A stretch of DNA of 64,000 bases, from positions 2,294,001 to 2,358,000 of the forward strand of contig OZ007004.1 in the NCBI GenBank assembly GCA_963931105.1, in the 5' to 3' direction. This DNA comes from UMGS1590 sp900552455 (lineage in GTDB: Bacteria; Bacillota; Peptococcia; Peptococcales; Peptococcaceae). The notes under the pieces are model-generated. The model did not search any database. It saw only the letters and a program-made list of their open reading frames with translations, and was not told the origin of the DNA. Positions 7,948 through 16,398 of the stretch are shown here, one piece after another (the first letter of the stretch is position 1; every line of letters begins with the position of its first letter). A program made the position numbers and the translations under genes.

Positions 7948-9231
7948 TTATTTGAGATTGTAGAACCCGTCTCTGCCACGATAGATGGCGCGGCCAGCGA
8001 GATCTTCTTCAATACGCAGGAGCTGGTTGTATTTTGCCACGCGATCGGTGCGGGATGGCGCGCCGGTTTTGATCTGACCAGCGTTGGTCGCAACAGCGAT
8101 GTCTGCGATGGTGGTGTCTTCGGTTTCGCCGGAGCGGTGAGAAACAACGGCGGTATAGCCGGCTTCTTTTGCCATTTCGATGGCTTCGAGTGTTTCGGTA
8201 AGGGTCCCGATCTGGTTGACCTTGATAAGGATGCTGTTGGCAACATCGTTGTTGATGCCGCGGCTGAGACGGCGGGTGTTAGTAACAAAGAGGTCGTCGC
8301 CGACGAGCTGCACACGTTTGCCGATGCGCTCGGTCATCTCCTTCCAGCCTTCCCAGTCGTCTTCGTAGAGACCATCTTCGATGGAGATGATTGGGTATTT
8401 GTCGAGCATGGCTTCATAGAAATCAACCATTTCGCTGGCGGTGCGATCTACGCCTTCACCGGCGAGGTGATAGATGCCATCCTTGTAAAGCTCGGAGGAA
8501 GCAACATCGATCGCGAGGTAAACGTCTTCACCAGGAACAAAGCCGGCAGCCTTGATGGCTTCGACGATCACCTGGAAGGCTTCTTCGTTGGAGCTGAGGT
8601 TTGGTGCAAAGCCGCCTTCGTCACCGACAGCAGTGTTGTAACCTTTGCTCTTGAGCACAGCCTTCAGAGAATGGAACACTTCGGTGCCCATGCGCAACGC
8701 TTCCTTGAAGGATTTTGCGCCGAGCGGCATGACCATGAATTCCTGGATGTCGACGTTGTTGTCGGCGTGCTTGCCGCCGTTCAGGATGTTCATCATTGGC
8801 GCTGGCAGAACCTTTGCATTGGCGCCGCCGATGTAGCGATACAGTGGCAGAGCAGCGTCCATGGCAGCAGCCTTGGCGCAAGCCAGAGAAACGCCGAGGA
8901 TGGCGTTGGCGCCAAATTTGCCCTTGTTGTCGGTGCCGTCGAGACGGATCAGTTCAGCATCGATGGCGGTCTGATCGCTGACGTCCCAGCCGATGAGGCG
9001 TGGCGCGATCTCTTCGTTGACAAAGCCAACAGCTTTCGTCACGCCCTTGCCGAGATAGCGGGATTTGTCGCCGTCGCGCAGTTCAACAGCTTCAAAAGCG
9101 CCGGTGGATGCGCCGGATGGCACAGCGGCGCGGCCGAGATCGCCAAATTCGGTGACGACATCGACTTCTACCGTTGGATTGCCACGGGAATCGAGGATTT
9201 CTCTTGCAACAATACGTTCAATTTTTGCCAT
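7948..9231 (-). CDS. eno: Enolase (phosphopyruvate hydratase)
   Basis: A 427-residue protein converting 2-phosphoglycerate to phosphoenolpyruvate. It opens with the typical IVAREILDSRGNPTVEVDV. It contains GGKHADNNVDIQEFMV (near residue 155), the SIEDGLYEDDW and LVGDDLFVTN metal-ligand segments, ILIKVNQIGTLTET with the catalytic lysine, and the family signature SHRSGETEDTTIADIAVA near residue 370. The ATG follows AAAGGAGAAAG. It lies 15 bp downstream of gpmI in the glycolytic operon. Confidence 0.98.
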   Translation of the reverse strand: MAKIERIVAREILDSRGNPTVEVDVVTEFGDLGRAAVPSGASTGAFEAVELRDGDKSRYLGKGVTKAVGFVNEEIAPRLIGWDVSDQTAIDAELIRLDGTDNKGKFGANAILGVSLACAKAAAMDAALPLYRYIGGANAKVLPAPMMNILNGGKHADNNVDIQEFMVMPLGAKSFKEALRMGTEVFHSLKAVLKSKGYNTAVGDEGGFAPNLSSNEEAFQVIVEAIKAAGFVPGEDVYLAIDVASSELYKDGIYHLAGEGVDRTASEMVDFYEAMLDKYPIISIEDGLYEDDWEGWKEMTERIGKRVQLVGDDLFVTNTRRLSRGINNDVANSILIKVNQIGTLTETLEAIEMAKEAGYTAVVSHRSGETEDTTIADIAVATNAGQIKTGAPSRTDRVAKYNQLLRIEEDLAGRAIYRGRDGFYNLK

Positions 9232-9246
9232 TTTAACTTTCTCCTT

Positions 9247-10764
9247 TTACTCATTCAATAAGGATGAACCTGTCATTTCTTCAGGTTGATCGAGCTGCAT
9301 CAGGTCGAGCACCGTCGGTGCTACGTCGGACAAGCGTCCGTCATGGAGTGTGCGGTTGTCGCCCACGAGGATGACTGGCACAGGATTGGTCGTGTGCGAG
9401 GTGAACGGCGAGCCGTCTTCGTTCGCCATCTTCTCACAGTTGCCGTGATCGGCACAGATGAGCAGCTTGCCGCCGGCTTTTTCCACGGCGTCGACAATGC
9501 GGCCGACGCAGCCATCGACGGTTTCCATCGCCTGGATCGCTGCTGTGAGCACACCAGTATGGCCAACCATATCCGGATTGGCAAAGTTGACCAGAATGAA
9601 ATCGTATTTTCCGCTCGCCACACCGTCCACAACGGTATCTGCGACGGCCTGCGCGCTCATTTCCGGCTGCAGGTCGTAGGTCGCAACTTTTGGCGATGGG
9701 ATCAGCACACGCTCTTCATTTTCGTTCGGCGCTTCGACGCCGCCGTTGAAAAACGAGGTGACGTGGGCATATTTTTCTGTTTCTGCGGTGCGCAGCTGCA
9801 CTTTTCCCTGCTTGGCGAGCCATTCGCCCAGGGTATTGGTGAGCACCAGCGGTGGATACGCCACGGTGAGCATATCTGCCAGGCTGGCGTCGTATTCTGT
9901 CATGCTGATAAGCTCAATATGCGCAAAGCCCTGGCGGTCAAAGCCGTCAAAACCAGGATCCACAAAGCTGCGCGACAGCTGTTTTGCGCGGTCGGCGCGG
10001 AAATTGTAGAAGATGATCCCATCCTCTTCTTGAATGCGCCCTTCCACGCCCTGCACGACCATCGGCACGATGAACTCATCGGTCACATCGTTTTCGTAAG
10101 ACGCCTGCATGGCAGCCTGCACATCTGAAACCTGCTCGCCTTCACCGCGCACCATCGCTTTCCAGGCGCGCTCAACGCGCTCCCAGCGTTTGTCGCGGTC
10201 CATGGCATAGTAGCGTCCGCTGACAGTTGCCAGCTGGCCAACGCCGATGGCGTCGAGCTTTTCCTGGAGCTGGGCGAGGTAGTGCACGCCAGAGGTTGGC
10301 GACACATCACGGCCATCCATGAACGCATGCACATAAACCTTCGTCAGGCCAAAATTTTTCGCCATCTCAAGCAGGGCATAGAGATGCTCCTGATGAGAAT
10401 GCACGCCGCCGTCGGAAAGCAGCCCCATGAGATGCAGGGCGCGGTCTTCTTCCTTCAGGCGTGTCATCATGCGTACAAAGGCAGGATTTTTTTCAAAGCT
10501 GCCATCCTGGATATCGCGCGTGATGCGCAGAAGATCCTGATAGACCACGCGCCCAGCGCCAAGATTCAGATGGCCGACCTCGGAATTGCCCTGCTGACCG
10601 TCAGGAAGTCCGACGGCTTCGCCGCTACAGGCGAGGGTCGCATGTGGGCATTCTGCAAACAGCGCATCGAGACGCGGTGTCTTAGCCAGGCAGGCAGCAT
10701 TATTGGTGCAGTCTGGATTGATTCCCCAGCCATCGAGGATCATTAAAACCACAGGTTTAGTCAA
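9247..10764 (-). CDS. gpmI: 2,3-bisphosphoglycerate-independent phosphoglycerate mutase
   Basis: An alkaline-phosphatase-superfamily mutase interconverting 3- and 2-phosphoglycerate with two metal ions. It shows VVLMILDGWG at the start, the phosphoserine loop QQGNSEVGHLNLGAGR (about residue 60), HAFMDGRDVSP, NFRADRAKQLSRSF, and the C-terminal metal cluster FANPDMVGHTG / CADHGNCE. I place the start at the TTG at 10764: GAAGGAAG inside the end of tpiA is 8 bp upstream, whereas the in-frame GTG at 10773 sits on that site. The gene therefore overlaps tpiA by 8 bp and is probably translationally coupled. Confidence 0.97.
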   Translation of the reverse strand: MTKPVVLMILDGWGINPDCTNNAACLAKTPRLDALFAECPHATLACSGEAVGLPDGQQGNSEVGHLNLGAGRVVYQDLLRITRDIQDGSFEKNPAFVRMMTRLKEEDRALHLMGLLSDGGVHSHQEHLYALLEMAKNFGLTKVYVHAFMDGRDVSPTSGVHYLAQLQEKLDAIGVGQLATVSGRYYAMDRDKRWERVERAWKAMVRGEGEQVSDVQAAMQASYENDVTDEFIVPMVVQGVEGRIQEEDGIIFYNFRADRAKQLSRSFVDPGFDGFDRQGFAHIELISMTEYDASLADMLTVAYPPLVLTNTLGEWLAKQGKVQLRTAETEKYAHVTSFFNGGVEAPNENEERVLIPSPKVATYDLQPEMSAQAVADTVVDGVASGKYDFILVNFANPDMVGHTGVLTAAIQAMETVDGCVGRIVDAVEKAGGKLLICADHGNCEKMANEDGSPFTSHTTNPVPVILVGDNRTLHDGRLSDVAPTVLDLMQLDQPEEMTGSSLLNE

Positions 10765-11512
10765 TATCAGCACTTCCTTCGTTGATCAGCGCCAGGAAGC
10801 TGTCTGGCGCCAGGCTTGCGCCGCCGATGAGACCGCCGTCGATATCCGGCTGCGCCATCAGCTCGCGAATATTGCTCGCTTTCGCAGAGCCGCCGTAAAG
10901 CAGACGTGCCGAAGCGGCCTGCTCGTCTCCGATGAGCCCGGCGAGATGGGCGCGGAGCGCGCCGATCATCTGCTGCGCGTCAGCGGACGTGGCGGTTTTT
11001 CCAGTGCCGATCGCCCAGATTGGCTCATAGGCAACGATCACTTCTTCCGGCAATGTTTCTGCGCCCGTAAACACAGCATCCAGCTGCGCCTTGCACCAGG
11101 CCTCTGCTTCGCCCGCTTCGCGCTGCTCCAGGCTTTCGCCCACGCAGAGGATCGGCACCAGGCCATTTTTCGTGCAGTAATGGTATTTTTCTGCGACAAA
11201 GGCATCCGATTCGCCCAGCAGCTGACGGCGTTCGCTGTGTCCAACGATAACGTATCTGACAGCGCACTCCTTCAGCATTTCTGCCGAAATCTCGCCGGTG
11301 AAGGCGCCTTTGTCTGCCGGATATACGTCTTCAGCGCCAACGGCGACCTTCGCCTGATCCGCCAGCACAGGCAGATCGATAAACGGTGCACAGATGGCAA
11401 CATCGGAGGATGCCGGCAAGTTGTAGGTATTAAATGTGTTCAGGAACTCTTTTGTTTCGGCCATGGTCTTGTTCATTTTCCAGTTGGCCACAAAGAGTGG
11501 TCGTCTAACCAT
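10757..11512 (-). CDS. tpiA: Triosephosphate isomerase
   Basis: A 251-residue TIM barrel interconverting dihydroxyacetone phosphate and glyceraldehyde-3-phosphate. It begins RRPLFVANWKMNKT with the substrate lysine, followed by YVIVGHSERRQLLGE (catalytic His) and VIVAYEPIWAIGTGKTA (catalytic Glu, then the flexible loop), and LLYGGSAKASN near the end. The ATG at 11512 follows GGGAGG and lies one base after the pgk stop. The longer reading frame upstream lies inside pgk and is not used. Confidence 0.98.
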   Translation of the reverse strand: MVRRPLFVANWKMNKTMAETKEFLNTFNTYNLPASSDVAICAPFIDLPVLADQAKVAVGAEDVYPADKGAFTGEISAEMLKECAVRYVIVGHSERRQLLGESDAFVAEKYHYCTKNGLVPILCVGESLEQREAGEAEAWCKAQLDAVFTGAETLPEEVIVAYEPIWAIGTGKTATSADAQQMIGALRAHLAGLIGDEQAASARLLYGGSAKASNIRELMAQPDIDGGLIGGASLAPDSFLALINEGSADID

Positions 11513-11513
11513 C

Positions 11514-12707
11514 TCAGTCCTCCCGTTCTTCAAGCACAGCCAGCCCTGGCAGGAGACGCCCTTCCATAAATTCAAGAGATGCGCCGCCGCCGGTGGAGAT
11601 GTGGCTGATCTTGTCTGCCATGCCGGATTTCTTCACGGCTGCGACAGAATCCCCGCCGCCGACAACGGAATACGCATCAGAGAGGGCGACGGCTTTTGCC
11701 AGCGCGTTGGTCCCAACAGCAAAAGCATCCTGTTCGAAAACACCCATAGGGCCATTCCAGATGACTGTCTTGGCATTTTTGATCTTCTCTTCTGCGAGGG
11801 CGATGGTCTTTGGCCCGATATCCAGCGCCATCCAGCCATCATCGATCGCATCAATATCAGCGGTCTTCGCTGTTTCAGGCGCGTCAAAAGCAGCTGCGAT
11901 CGTCACATCAACTGGTAGGAGCAGATCGGTGCCGGCTTCCTTGGCCTGTGCGAGGGTTTCTTTAGCAACGTCGAGGCTCTCCGGCTCAACGAGAGAAGCC
12001 TTCATGTCATAGCCCTGCGCAGCCAGGAAGGTATTGGCCATACCGCCGCCGATGATGATGGTGTCGGCCTTGCCGATCAGATAGCTGACGACGCCGATCT
12101 TGTCGGAGATCTTTGCGCCGCCGATGATCGCCACAAATGGTTTTTCCGGCTTGGAGAGTGCAGCGCCGAGCCCGGCCAGCTCTTTTTTCATGAGATAACC
12201 GCTGACGCTTGGCAGATAGGTGCCGATGCCCGCCGTCGAGCAATGGGCGCGATGCGCCGTGCCGAAAGCGTCGTTGACAAAAATATCGCCGAGCGCCGCC
12301 AGTTTTTTCGCAAAATGCACGTCGTTCTTTTCTTCTTCCGGATGGAAGCGGACGTTTTCCAAAAGGACCACGTCGCCATCCTTCATTTCAGCGACAGCAG
12401 CCTCTACTTCTGGGCCAACACATTCGTCGAGCTTTTTCACAGGTTTTCCGAGAAGCTCTGCGAGGTGTTCGCCAACTTTGTCCAGGCGCAATTCTTCCAC
12501 CACCTTGCCTTTTGGACGGCCGAGATGGCTCATGACGATAACTTTTGCGCCGTGATCGATCAGATACTGTATGGTTGGCAACGCAGCGCGCATACGCGCA
12601 TCGTCGGTGATGGCGCCAGTTGCCTTGTCTCTAGGAACGTTGAAATCTACACGGACCAATGCGCGTTTGCCGCTGACATTGATGTCCTCAATGGTTTTCT
12701 TACCCAT
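11514..12707 (-). CDS. pgk: Phosphoglycerate kinase
   Basis: A 397-residue, two-domain kinase that makes ATP from 1,3-bisphosphoglycerate. KRALVRVDFNVPRDK near residue 17 is the N-terminal substrate signature. SHLGRPKGKVV, FVNDAFGTAHRAHCST and the C-terminal nucleotide site VVGGGDSVAAV plus ISTGGGASLEFMEG are all intact. The ATG at 12707 follows AGGGGGA. It is the first gene of the pgk-tpiA-gpmI-eno-secG operon; no gap gene or CggR-type regulator is present here, unlike the Bacillus arrangement. Confidence 0.98.
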   Translation of the reverse strand: MGKKTIEDINVSGKRALVRVDFNVPRDKATGAITDDARMRAALPTIQYLIDHGAKVIVMSHLGRPKGKVVEELRLDKVGEHLAELLGKPVKKLDECVGPEVEAAVAEMKDGDVVLLENVRFHPEEEKNDVHFAKKLAALGDIFVNDAFGTAHRAHCSTAGIGTYLPSVSGYLMKKELAGLGAALSKPEKPFVAIIGGAKISDKIGVVSYLIGKADTIIIGGGMANTFLAAQGYDMKASLVEPESLDVAKETLAQAKEAGTDLLLPVDVTIAAAFDAPETAKTADIDAIDDGWMALDIGPKTIALAEEKIKNAKTVIWNGPMGVFEQDAFAVGTNALAKAVALSDAYSVVGGGDSVAAVKKSGMADKISHISTGGGASLEFMEGRLLPGLAVLEERED

Positions 12708-12740
12708 GATGGTCCCCCTGTCATTCAAAATTATATGCTC

Positions 12741-12746
12741 ATTATA
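12741..12746 (-). promoter_or_regulatory. Probable -10 element of the glycolytic operon
   Basis: On the minus strand CTATAATG carries a consensus TATAAT 34 bp upstream of the pgk ATG. No convincing -35 is found at 17 bp, so the promoter assignment rests on the -10 alone. Confidence 0.45.
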
Positions 12747-12844
12747 GCCCATGAGGCGTCATAAATCCATACGTGAGACATAATTTTATCTTTTTCTGCG
12801 AAACGTGCAGAAAATATTACGCAACGAGCACGGAAAATTTTCGA

Positions 12845-12879
12845 TAAAAAAAGAAGCGGCGCAGTGTCCGCTTCTTTTG
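12845..12879 (-). terminator. Terminator of the SGNH-hydrolase lipoprotein gene
   Basis: An 11-bp stem AAAAGAAGCGG / CCGCTTCTTTT with an 8-nt loop is followed on the minus strand by a T run. It lies 10 bp past the stop at 12889. Confidence 0.85.
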
Positions 12880-12888
12880 CTGATCAGT

Positions 12889-13632
12889 TTACTTCTGGAT
12901 TGTATTCGCGACGGTCTTCGCCACCAGACGAGAGCCATATTCGTTGAGATGAATGCCATCGCCAATGTACCAATCCGGCTTTTCCTTTGTGAGCTCATAA
13001 ATATCGACGAGCGGCAGATCGTGAAGCTTCGCCGCGTCCTTGATGACCTTGTTGATCTGCTCATATTTATCCGGCTGCACTTTCGACTCGCTGCCCTCTT
13101 TGGCTTTTTCCAGATGCGGTGCCGGCGGCGTGCAGAGGAAAACGCGTGGCTTGGAGTCTAAAGCCTCATACGTGGAGATGAGCTTTTCATAGTCTGCAGC
13201 AAAGGTGGCTTCGTCTTTCCAGGCGGCGCTGTCGTTGGTGCCAAACATGATCACCACAATATCCGGCGAACTGGAAATGCTCTGCGTGTACATATCTGTA
13301 TCATCGTAGGAAGCAGAGATGCCATGCATGGCTGCTGCGCCGCTGGCACCGTAATTCGTCACCACATATCCTTCACCCAAAAGCTCGCCCAAAACGGCTG
13401 GGTAATTTTTTTCATCAAAACCTTCTGTATTGCTGTCGCCAACACAGGCCACCTGCAGCGGCGTCGTTTGTGCCGGCGTTTCTTCGATCTCTTCGGTTTC
13501 AGCTGTGTTATTCTTCGCCATGGCTTTTTCACCAGCGATCGCTGAAACAGCGTCTGAGACATTCCAGTCGCAGCCAGCAAAAAGCGTGACACACAGACCA
13601 ACAATACAGATCAGCGTAAGTATTTTTCGCAT
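12889..13632 (-). CDS. SGNH/GDSL-family esterase lipoprotein
   Basis: A 247-residue protein. It begins with a lipoprotein signal peptide ending in the lipobox LFAGC (Cys near residue 20), so it is probably anchored to the outer face of the membrane. The mature part holds SGNH blocks: block I VACVGDSNTEG (nucleophile Ser; Asn replaces the usual Leu), block III IMFGTNDSA (Asn), and block V GDGIHLNEYG (Asp-x-x-His). It resembles the TesA / acetylesterase type that removes acyl groups from lipids or glycans. It is monocistronic, with its own terminator. The substrate is not readable from the sequence. Confidence 0.85.
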   Translation of the reverse strand: MRKILTLICIVGLCVTLFAGCDWNVSDAVSAIAGEKAMAKNNTAETEEIEETPAQTTPLQVACVGDSNTEGFDEKNYPAVLGELLGEGYVVTNYGASGAAAMHGISASYDDTDMYTQSISSSPDIVVIMFGTNDSAAWKDEATFAADYEKLISTYEALDSKPRVFLCTPPAPHLEKAKEGSESKVQPDKYEQINKVIKDAAKLHDLPLVDIYELTKEKPDWYIGDGIHLNEYGSRLVAKTVANTIQK

Positions 13633-13780
13633 TTACAAACGTTCCTTTATCTGTAAAATCTATGATCCATTGTTCGTTCAGTTGAACACATTCTGTCCAA
13701 TATAAAAATTATACAATATCCAGCCCGCTCTGCCAAGGATTTTTAGTTACAGGTTTTGATGACAGATTTTTGCGCTCAGC

Positions 13781-14830
13781 TCACATCAATAATTTCTGCA
13801 AACGCTCCGGCTGATTCGCCGCTGCCAGCGCCACGTGCGGCGCGATCCTGCCAGCGCGCACCTGCAATGCCAGGCTTTCCTCCAAAAGCACCATGCCCTC
13901 GCTGCGCCCAAGCTCAATATTCGTCGCCAGCTGTGCATATTCTGATTTGCGGATCTGATTGGCCACCGCTGTGTTGTTCAGCAGCAGCTCGTAGACAGGA
14001 ACCAGCACCTCTTCGCTGCGATGTGGCAATAGCCGCTGCGAGATCACAGCGCGCAGCATGGCCGCCAGCTGGTGCTGCACGAGCAGCTGATCCTCCGGCG
14101 CGAAATGGTTGATAAAATAGCCAACCGCTTCAGCCGCTGCGCCTGTGTGCATCGTCGCGAGCACAAGATGCCCGCTCTCAGCTAGCTTCATAGCTGCGCG
14201 CATCGTTTCCCGATCAGCGAGCTCGCCCAGCATGATCACATCTGCATCCATGCGCAGCGCATCCCGCGCGCCTGCAGCAAAAGAAGGCATTTCTCCCGGC
14301 ACATCGCATTGATGGATCAGCGCCTGTTTGTTTTCAAAAACATATTCCACTGGCGATTCATACGTGAGGATATGGCAGGCGCGCGTGCGATTGATCTGCT
14401 CGATCATCGCCGCCAGCGTTGTCGATTTGCCGCTGCCAGAAGCACCTGTGACCAGGATCAGTCCCTGTCGCAGCTGACACAGCGGCAGCACCGCTTCCGG
14501 CCAGCCGAGCGCTTCCGCCTCTGGAATCTGCTGCGGCAGCAGACGGATGGCCAGACATTCCCTGCCGTTCGCCAGATAACGCCGCACACGCAAACGACCG
14601 ACATCCGGCAGTGCGCAGGAAAAATCTTTGACCTCCCTTGCTTCTCTGTTTACAATAGAATCATCCAAAGCAGCCGCTGTATGCAACGTCCCATTTATTT
14701 CCGCGAACATCGCGCTGGAACACGCGCTCTCAAAAACAAGCCGCCCCAGCCGCCGCATATAGATGCTGCCGCCTGACTCCAGATGCAGATCCGTAACGCC
14801 GGCGGCCACAGCCTTTAAAAAAATGCTCAT
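13781..14830 (-). CDS. pilT: PilT-like retraction ATPase (type IV pili / type II secretion ATPase family)
   Basis: A protein of about 349 residues with the secretion-ATPase core: Walker A VTGASGSGKSTTLA near residue 125, an Asp box ILTYESPVEYVF, a Walker-B-like ADVIMLGELADRETM near residue 205 (the usual arginine pattern GEMRD is altered), and a His box LVLATMHTGAAAEAV. PilT retracts type IV pili. The ATG at 14830 follows AAAGGG; a longer reading would overlap the start of the divergent prepilin peptidase. No pilin or pilus assembly gene is in the window, so this is an outlying pair. Confidence 0.85.
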   Translation of the reverse strand: MSIFLKAVAAGVTDLHLESGGSIYMRRLGRLVFESACSSAMFAEINGTLHTAAALDDSIVNREAREVKDFSCALPDVGRLRVRRYLANGRECLAIRLLPQQIPEAEALGWPEAVLPLCQLRQGLILVTGASGSGKSTTLAAMIEQINRTRACHILTYESPVEYVFENKQALIHQCDVPGEMPSFAAGARDALRMDADVIMLGELADRETMRAAMKLAESGHLVLATMHTGAAAEAVGYFINHFAPEDQLLVQHQLAAMLRAVISQRLLPHRSEEVLVPVYELLLNNTAVANQIRKSEYAQLATNIELGRSEGMVLLEESLALQVRAGRIAPHVALAAANQPERLQKLLM

Positions 14831-14856
14831 ATTACTACCCTTTCTGAGGTGATCCA

Positions 14857-15576
14857 ATGACTACCCTCTTCTTTTTCATCTTCGGCGCCTGCCTGGGAAG
14901 CTTTATTCCCTGCTTCGCCGAGCGTCGCCAGAAAAACCTCTCGCAGATCGATCGCTCCCGCTGTCTCCACTGCGGCCAAGCCATCGCGCCGCTTTATCTC
15001 GTACCGATCCTCGGCTATTTTTTCAGCAGCGGACACTGCCGCCATTGTGGCGCGCCGATCCCAAAATCCCTGCCATTTTTCGAAACAGTCGTCGCCATTC
15101 TCTGCGCGCTGCTCAGCATCAACACCGCGCCAGCGCTGCATACGATTCTCCTTTGCAGCGTTTTCGCGCTCCTGCTTCTGCTCAGCCTCGACGACTGGCA
15201 GCTGCAGCAGATCCATGACAGCGATCTGATCCTTTACAGCGTCCTGCTCATCCTCGACAGCGTGCTCTACGGCGCGCATTTCTGGCTCGATCAGGCCATC
15301 GGCGCAGTCATCGTCGCGCTGCCGCTTTTCATCATCCTGCGCCTCTTTCCGCAGGGACTGGGCAGCGGCGACGTGCTCTTTATGGCGATCTCCGGCTTTT
15401 ATCTCGGCACCGTCGCCGTGACCCACGCCTTTCTCGTCGGGATCTTCTGCGCGCTCATCTACGCCCTCTATCTCATCATTATAAAGAAAGTCAGACGCGA
15501 CGCAAGCCTTCCGCTCATTCCGTTTCTCGCTGCAGGTGTGGCTGTTGTTGTCCTCAGCACACCATTTTTCGGATAA
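14857..15576 (+). CDS. Prepilin peptidase (A24 family)
   Basis: A 239-residue membrane aspartyl protease that cleaves and N-methylates type IV prepilins. The N-terminal domain has the two zinc-like cysteine pairs CLHCGQ and CRHCGAP (about residues 32-65). The catalytic aspartates lie in LLSLDDWQLQQIHD (about residue 113) and GSGDVLFMAI (about residue 170), the second being the GxGD motif, between predicted membrane helices. The start follows GAGGTGATCC. It is divergent from pilT with only 26 bp between the two start codons. Confidence 0.9.
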   Translation: MTTLFFFIFGACLGSFIPCFAERRQKNLSQIDRSRCLHCGQAIAPLYLVPILGYFFSSGHCRHCGAPIPKSLPFFETVVAILCALLSINTAPALHTILLCSVFALLLLLSLDDWQLQQIHDSDLILYSVLLILDSVLYGAHFWLDQAIGAVIVALPLFIILRLFPQGLGSGDVLFMAISGFYLGTVAVTHAFLVGIFCALIYALYLIIIKKVRRDASLPLIPFLAAGVAVVVLSTPFFG

Positions 15577-15685
15577 AATCGCTGAGAAATAACTATATCG
15601 GAAGAAAAAATATGCTGTCTTCTATATCACAATTCGCAACAATGTGTTATAATGATTACATTCCATCCATCGGGAGGTAAGATTT

Positions 15686-16282
15686 ATGAGACCCACCAAG
15701 GAAGCCTTAGTCAGAAAGGTTTGTCAAAACATGGACCTGTTGAAGTACGAAGTCGACGACGTGCTCACCGACGACGCGCTCCAGGACCTTACCAATGAAG
15801 GTTCTGACAAGGTCATCTTCAGTATAGCGAAACCAAATCAGGTCAGCAGCAAGCTTTTCCTGACATCCCATCAGTTCACCAATGTTGTGGGAACGGATAT
15901 CTATATCTACATCGGCAACAACCAGGGCCAGACTGCGTATCAGATGCTCCTCGAAGAAATGTCCAAGGTGCGCCGTCTCGACGAAAAGCTCGTCACCTTC
16001 CTGCGCGACGAATGCATCGACTCTCTCACTGAGCTCAATTTGCGCGACGAAATTCCTGACCAGGTGCCGGAAAAAGTGGACGCCGCCGTCGAACAAGCGC
16101 CAAATCATCTGATCTATTCCAACGTTTCTGAGAGCCAGCTCAACAAAGGCATTGGCAACATTCTCCTCGAAACGCATTTCGATGTGATCGGCGACAGCCA
16201 CATTTTCATTTACAACGGCAACACCGCCGGCGCGCAGATGATCAGCCGCCTGAGCCAGGAATCCTTCATCAATCTCGAATGA
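15686..16282 (+). CDS. Uncharacterised protein with an internal duplication
   Basis: A 198-residue soluble protein without signal or membrane segment; I do not recognise the family. It appears to contain two related units about 100 residues apart: residues 66-92 (VVGTDIYIYIGNNQGQ...) and 166-192 (VIGDSHIFIYNGNTAG...) share the pattern V-V/I-G-x-x-x-Y/F-I-Y-x-G-N-x-x-G-x-Q. The second half of unit one is acidic and helix-prone. The start follows GGGAGG. A TATAAT lies at 15648-15653 and a strong terminator follows, so it is a single-gene transcript. Confidence 0.75.
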   Translation: MRPTKEALVRKVCQNMDLLKYEVDDVLTDDALQDLTNEGSDKVIFSIAKPNQVSSKLFLTSHQFTNVVGTDIYIYIGNNQGQTAYQMLLEEMSKVRRLDEKLVTFLRDECIDSLTELNLRDEIPDQVPEKVDAAVEQAPNHLIYSNVSESQLNKGIGNILLETHFDVIGDSHIFIYNGNTAGAQMISRLSQESFINLE

Positions 16283-16288
16283 CCACCA

Positions 16289-16325
16289 CCTTTACGCATC
16301 ACATTGCTGCTGCGTAAAGGTTTTT
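16289..16325 (+). terminator. Terminator of the two-repeat protein gene
   Basis: A perfect 10-bp stem CCTTTACGCA (16289-16298) / TGCGTAAAGG (16311-16320) is followed by TTTTTCTTTTT on the plus strand. Confidence 0.9.
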
Positions 16326-16351
16326 CTTTTTCTGCCAGAAACAAGATACAA

Positions 16352-16386
16352 AAAATCGCTTGCCCGTCACCGAGCAAGCGATTTTC
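16352..16386 (-). terminator. Terminator of the aminotransferase gene
   Basis: An 11-bp stem AAAATCGCTTG / CAAGCGATTTT with a 12-nt loop has T runs on both strands. It begins 13 bp past the stop at 16399 and may be bidirectional. Confidence 0.85.
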
Positions 16387-16398
16387 GTTTAGCGGTAA

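Noticed and set aside
7939..9261. 440-codon plus-strand open frame
   Set aside because: It is fully antisense to enolase, a textbook gene; the frame is open only because of codon bias.
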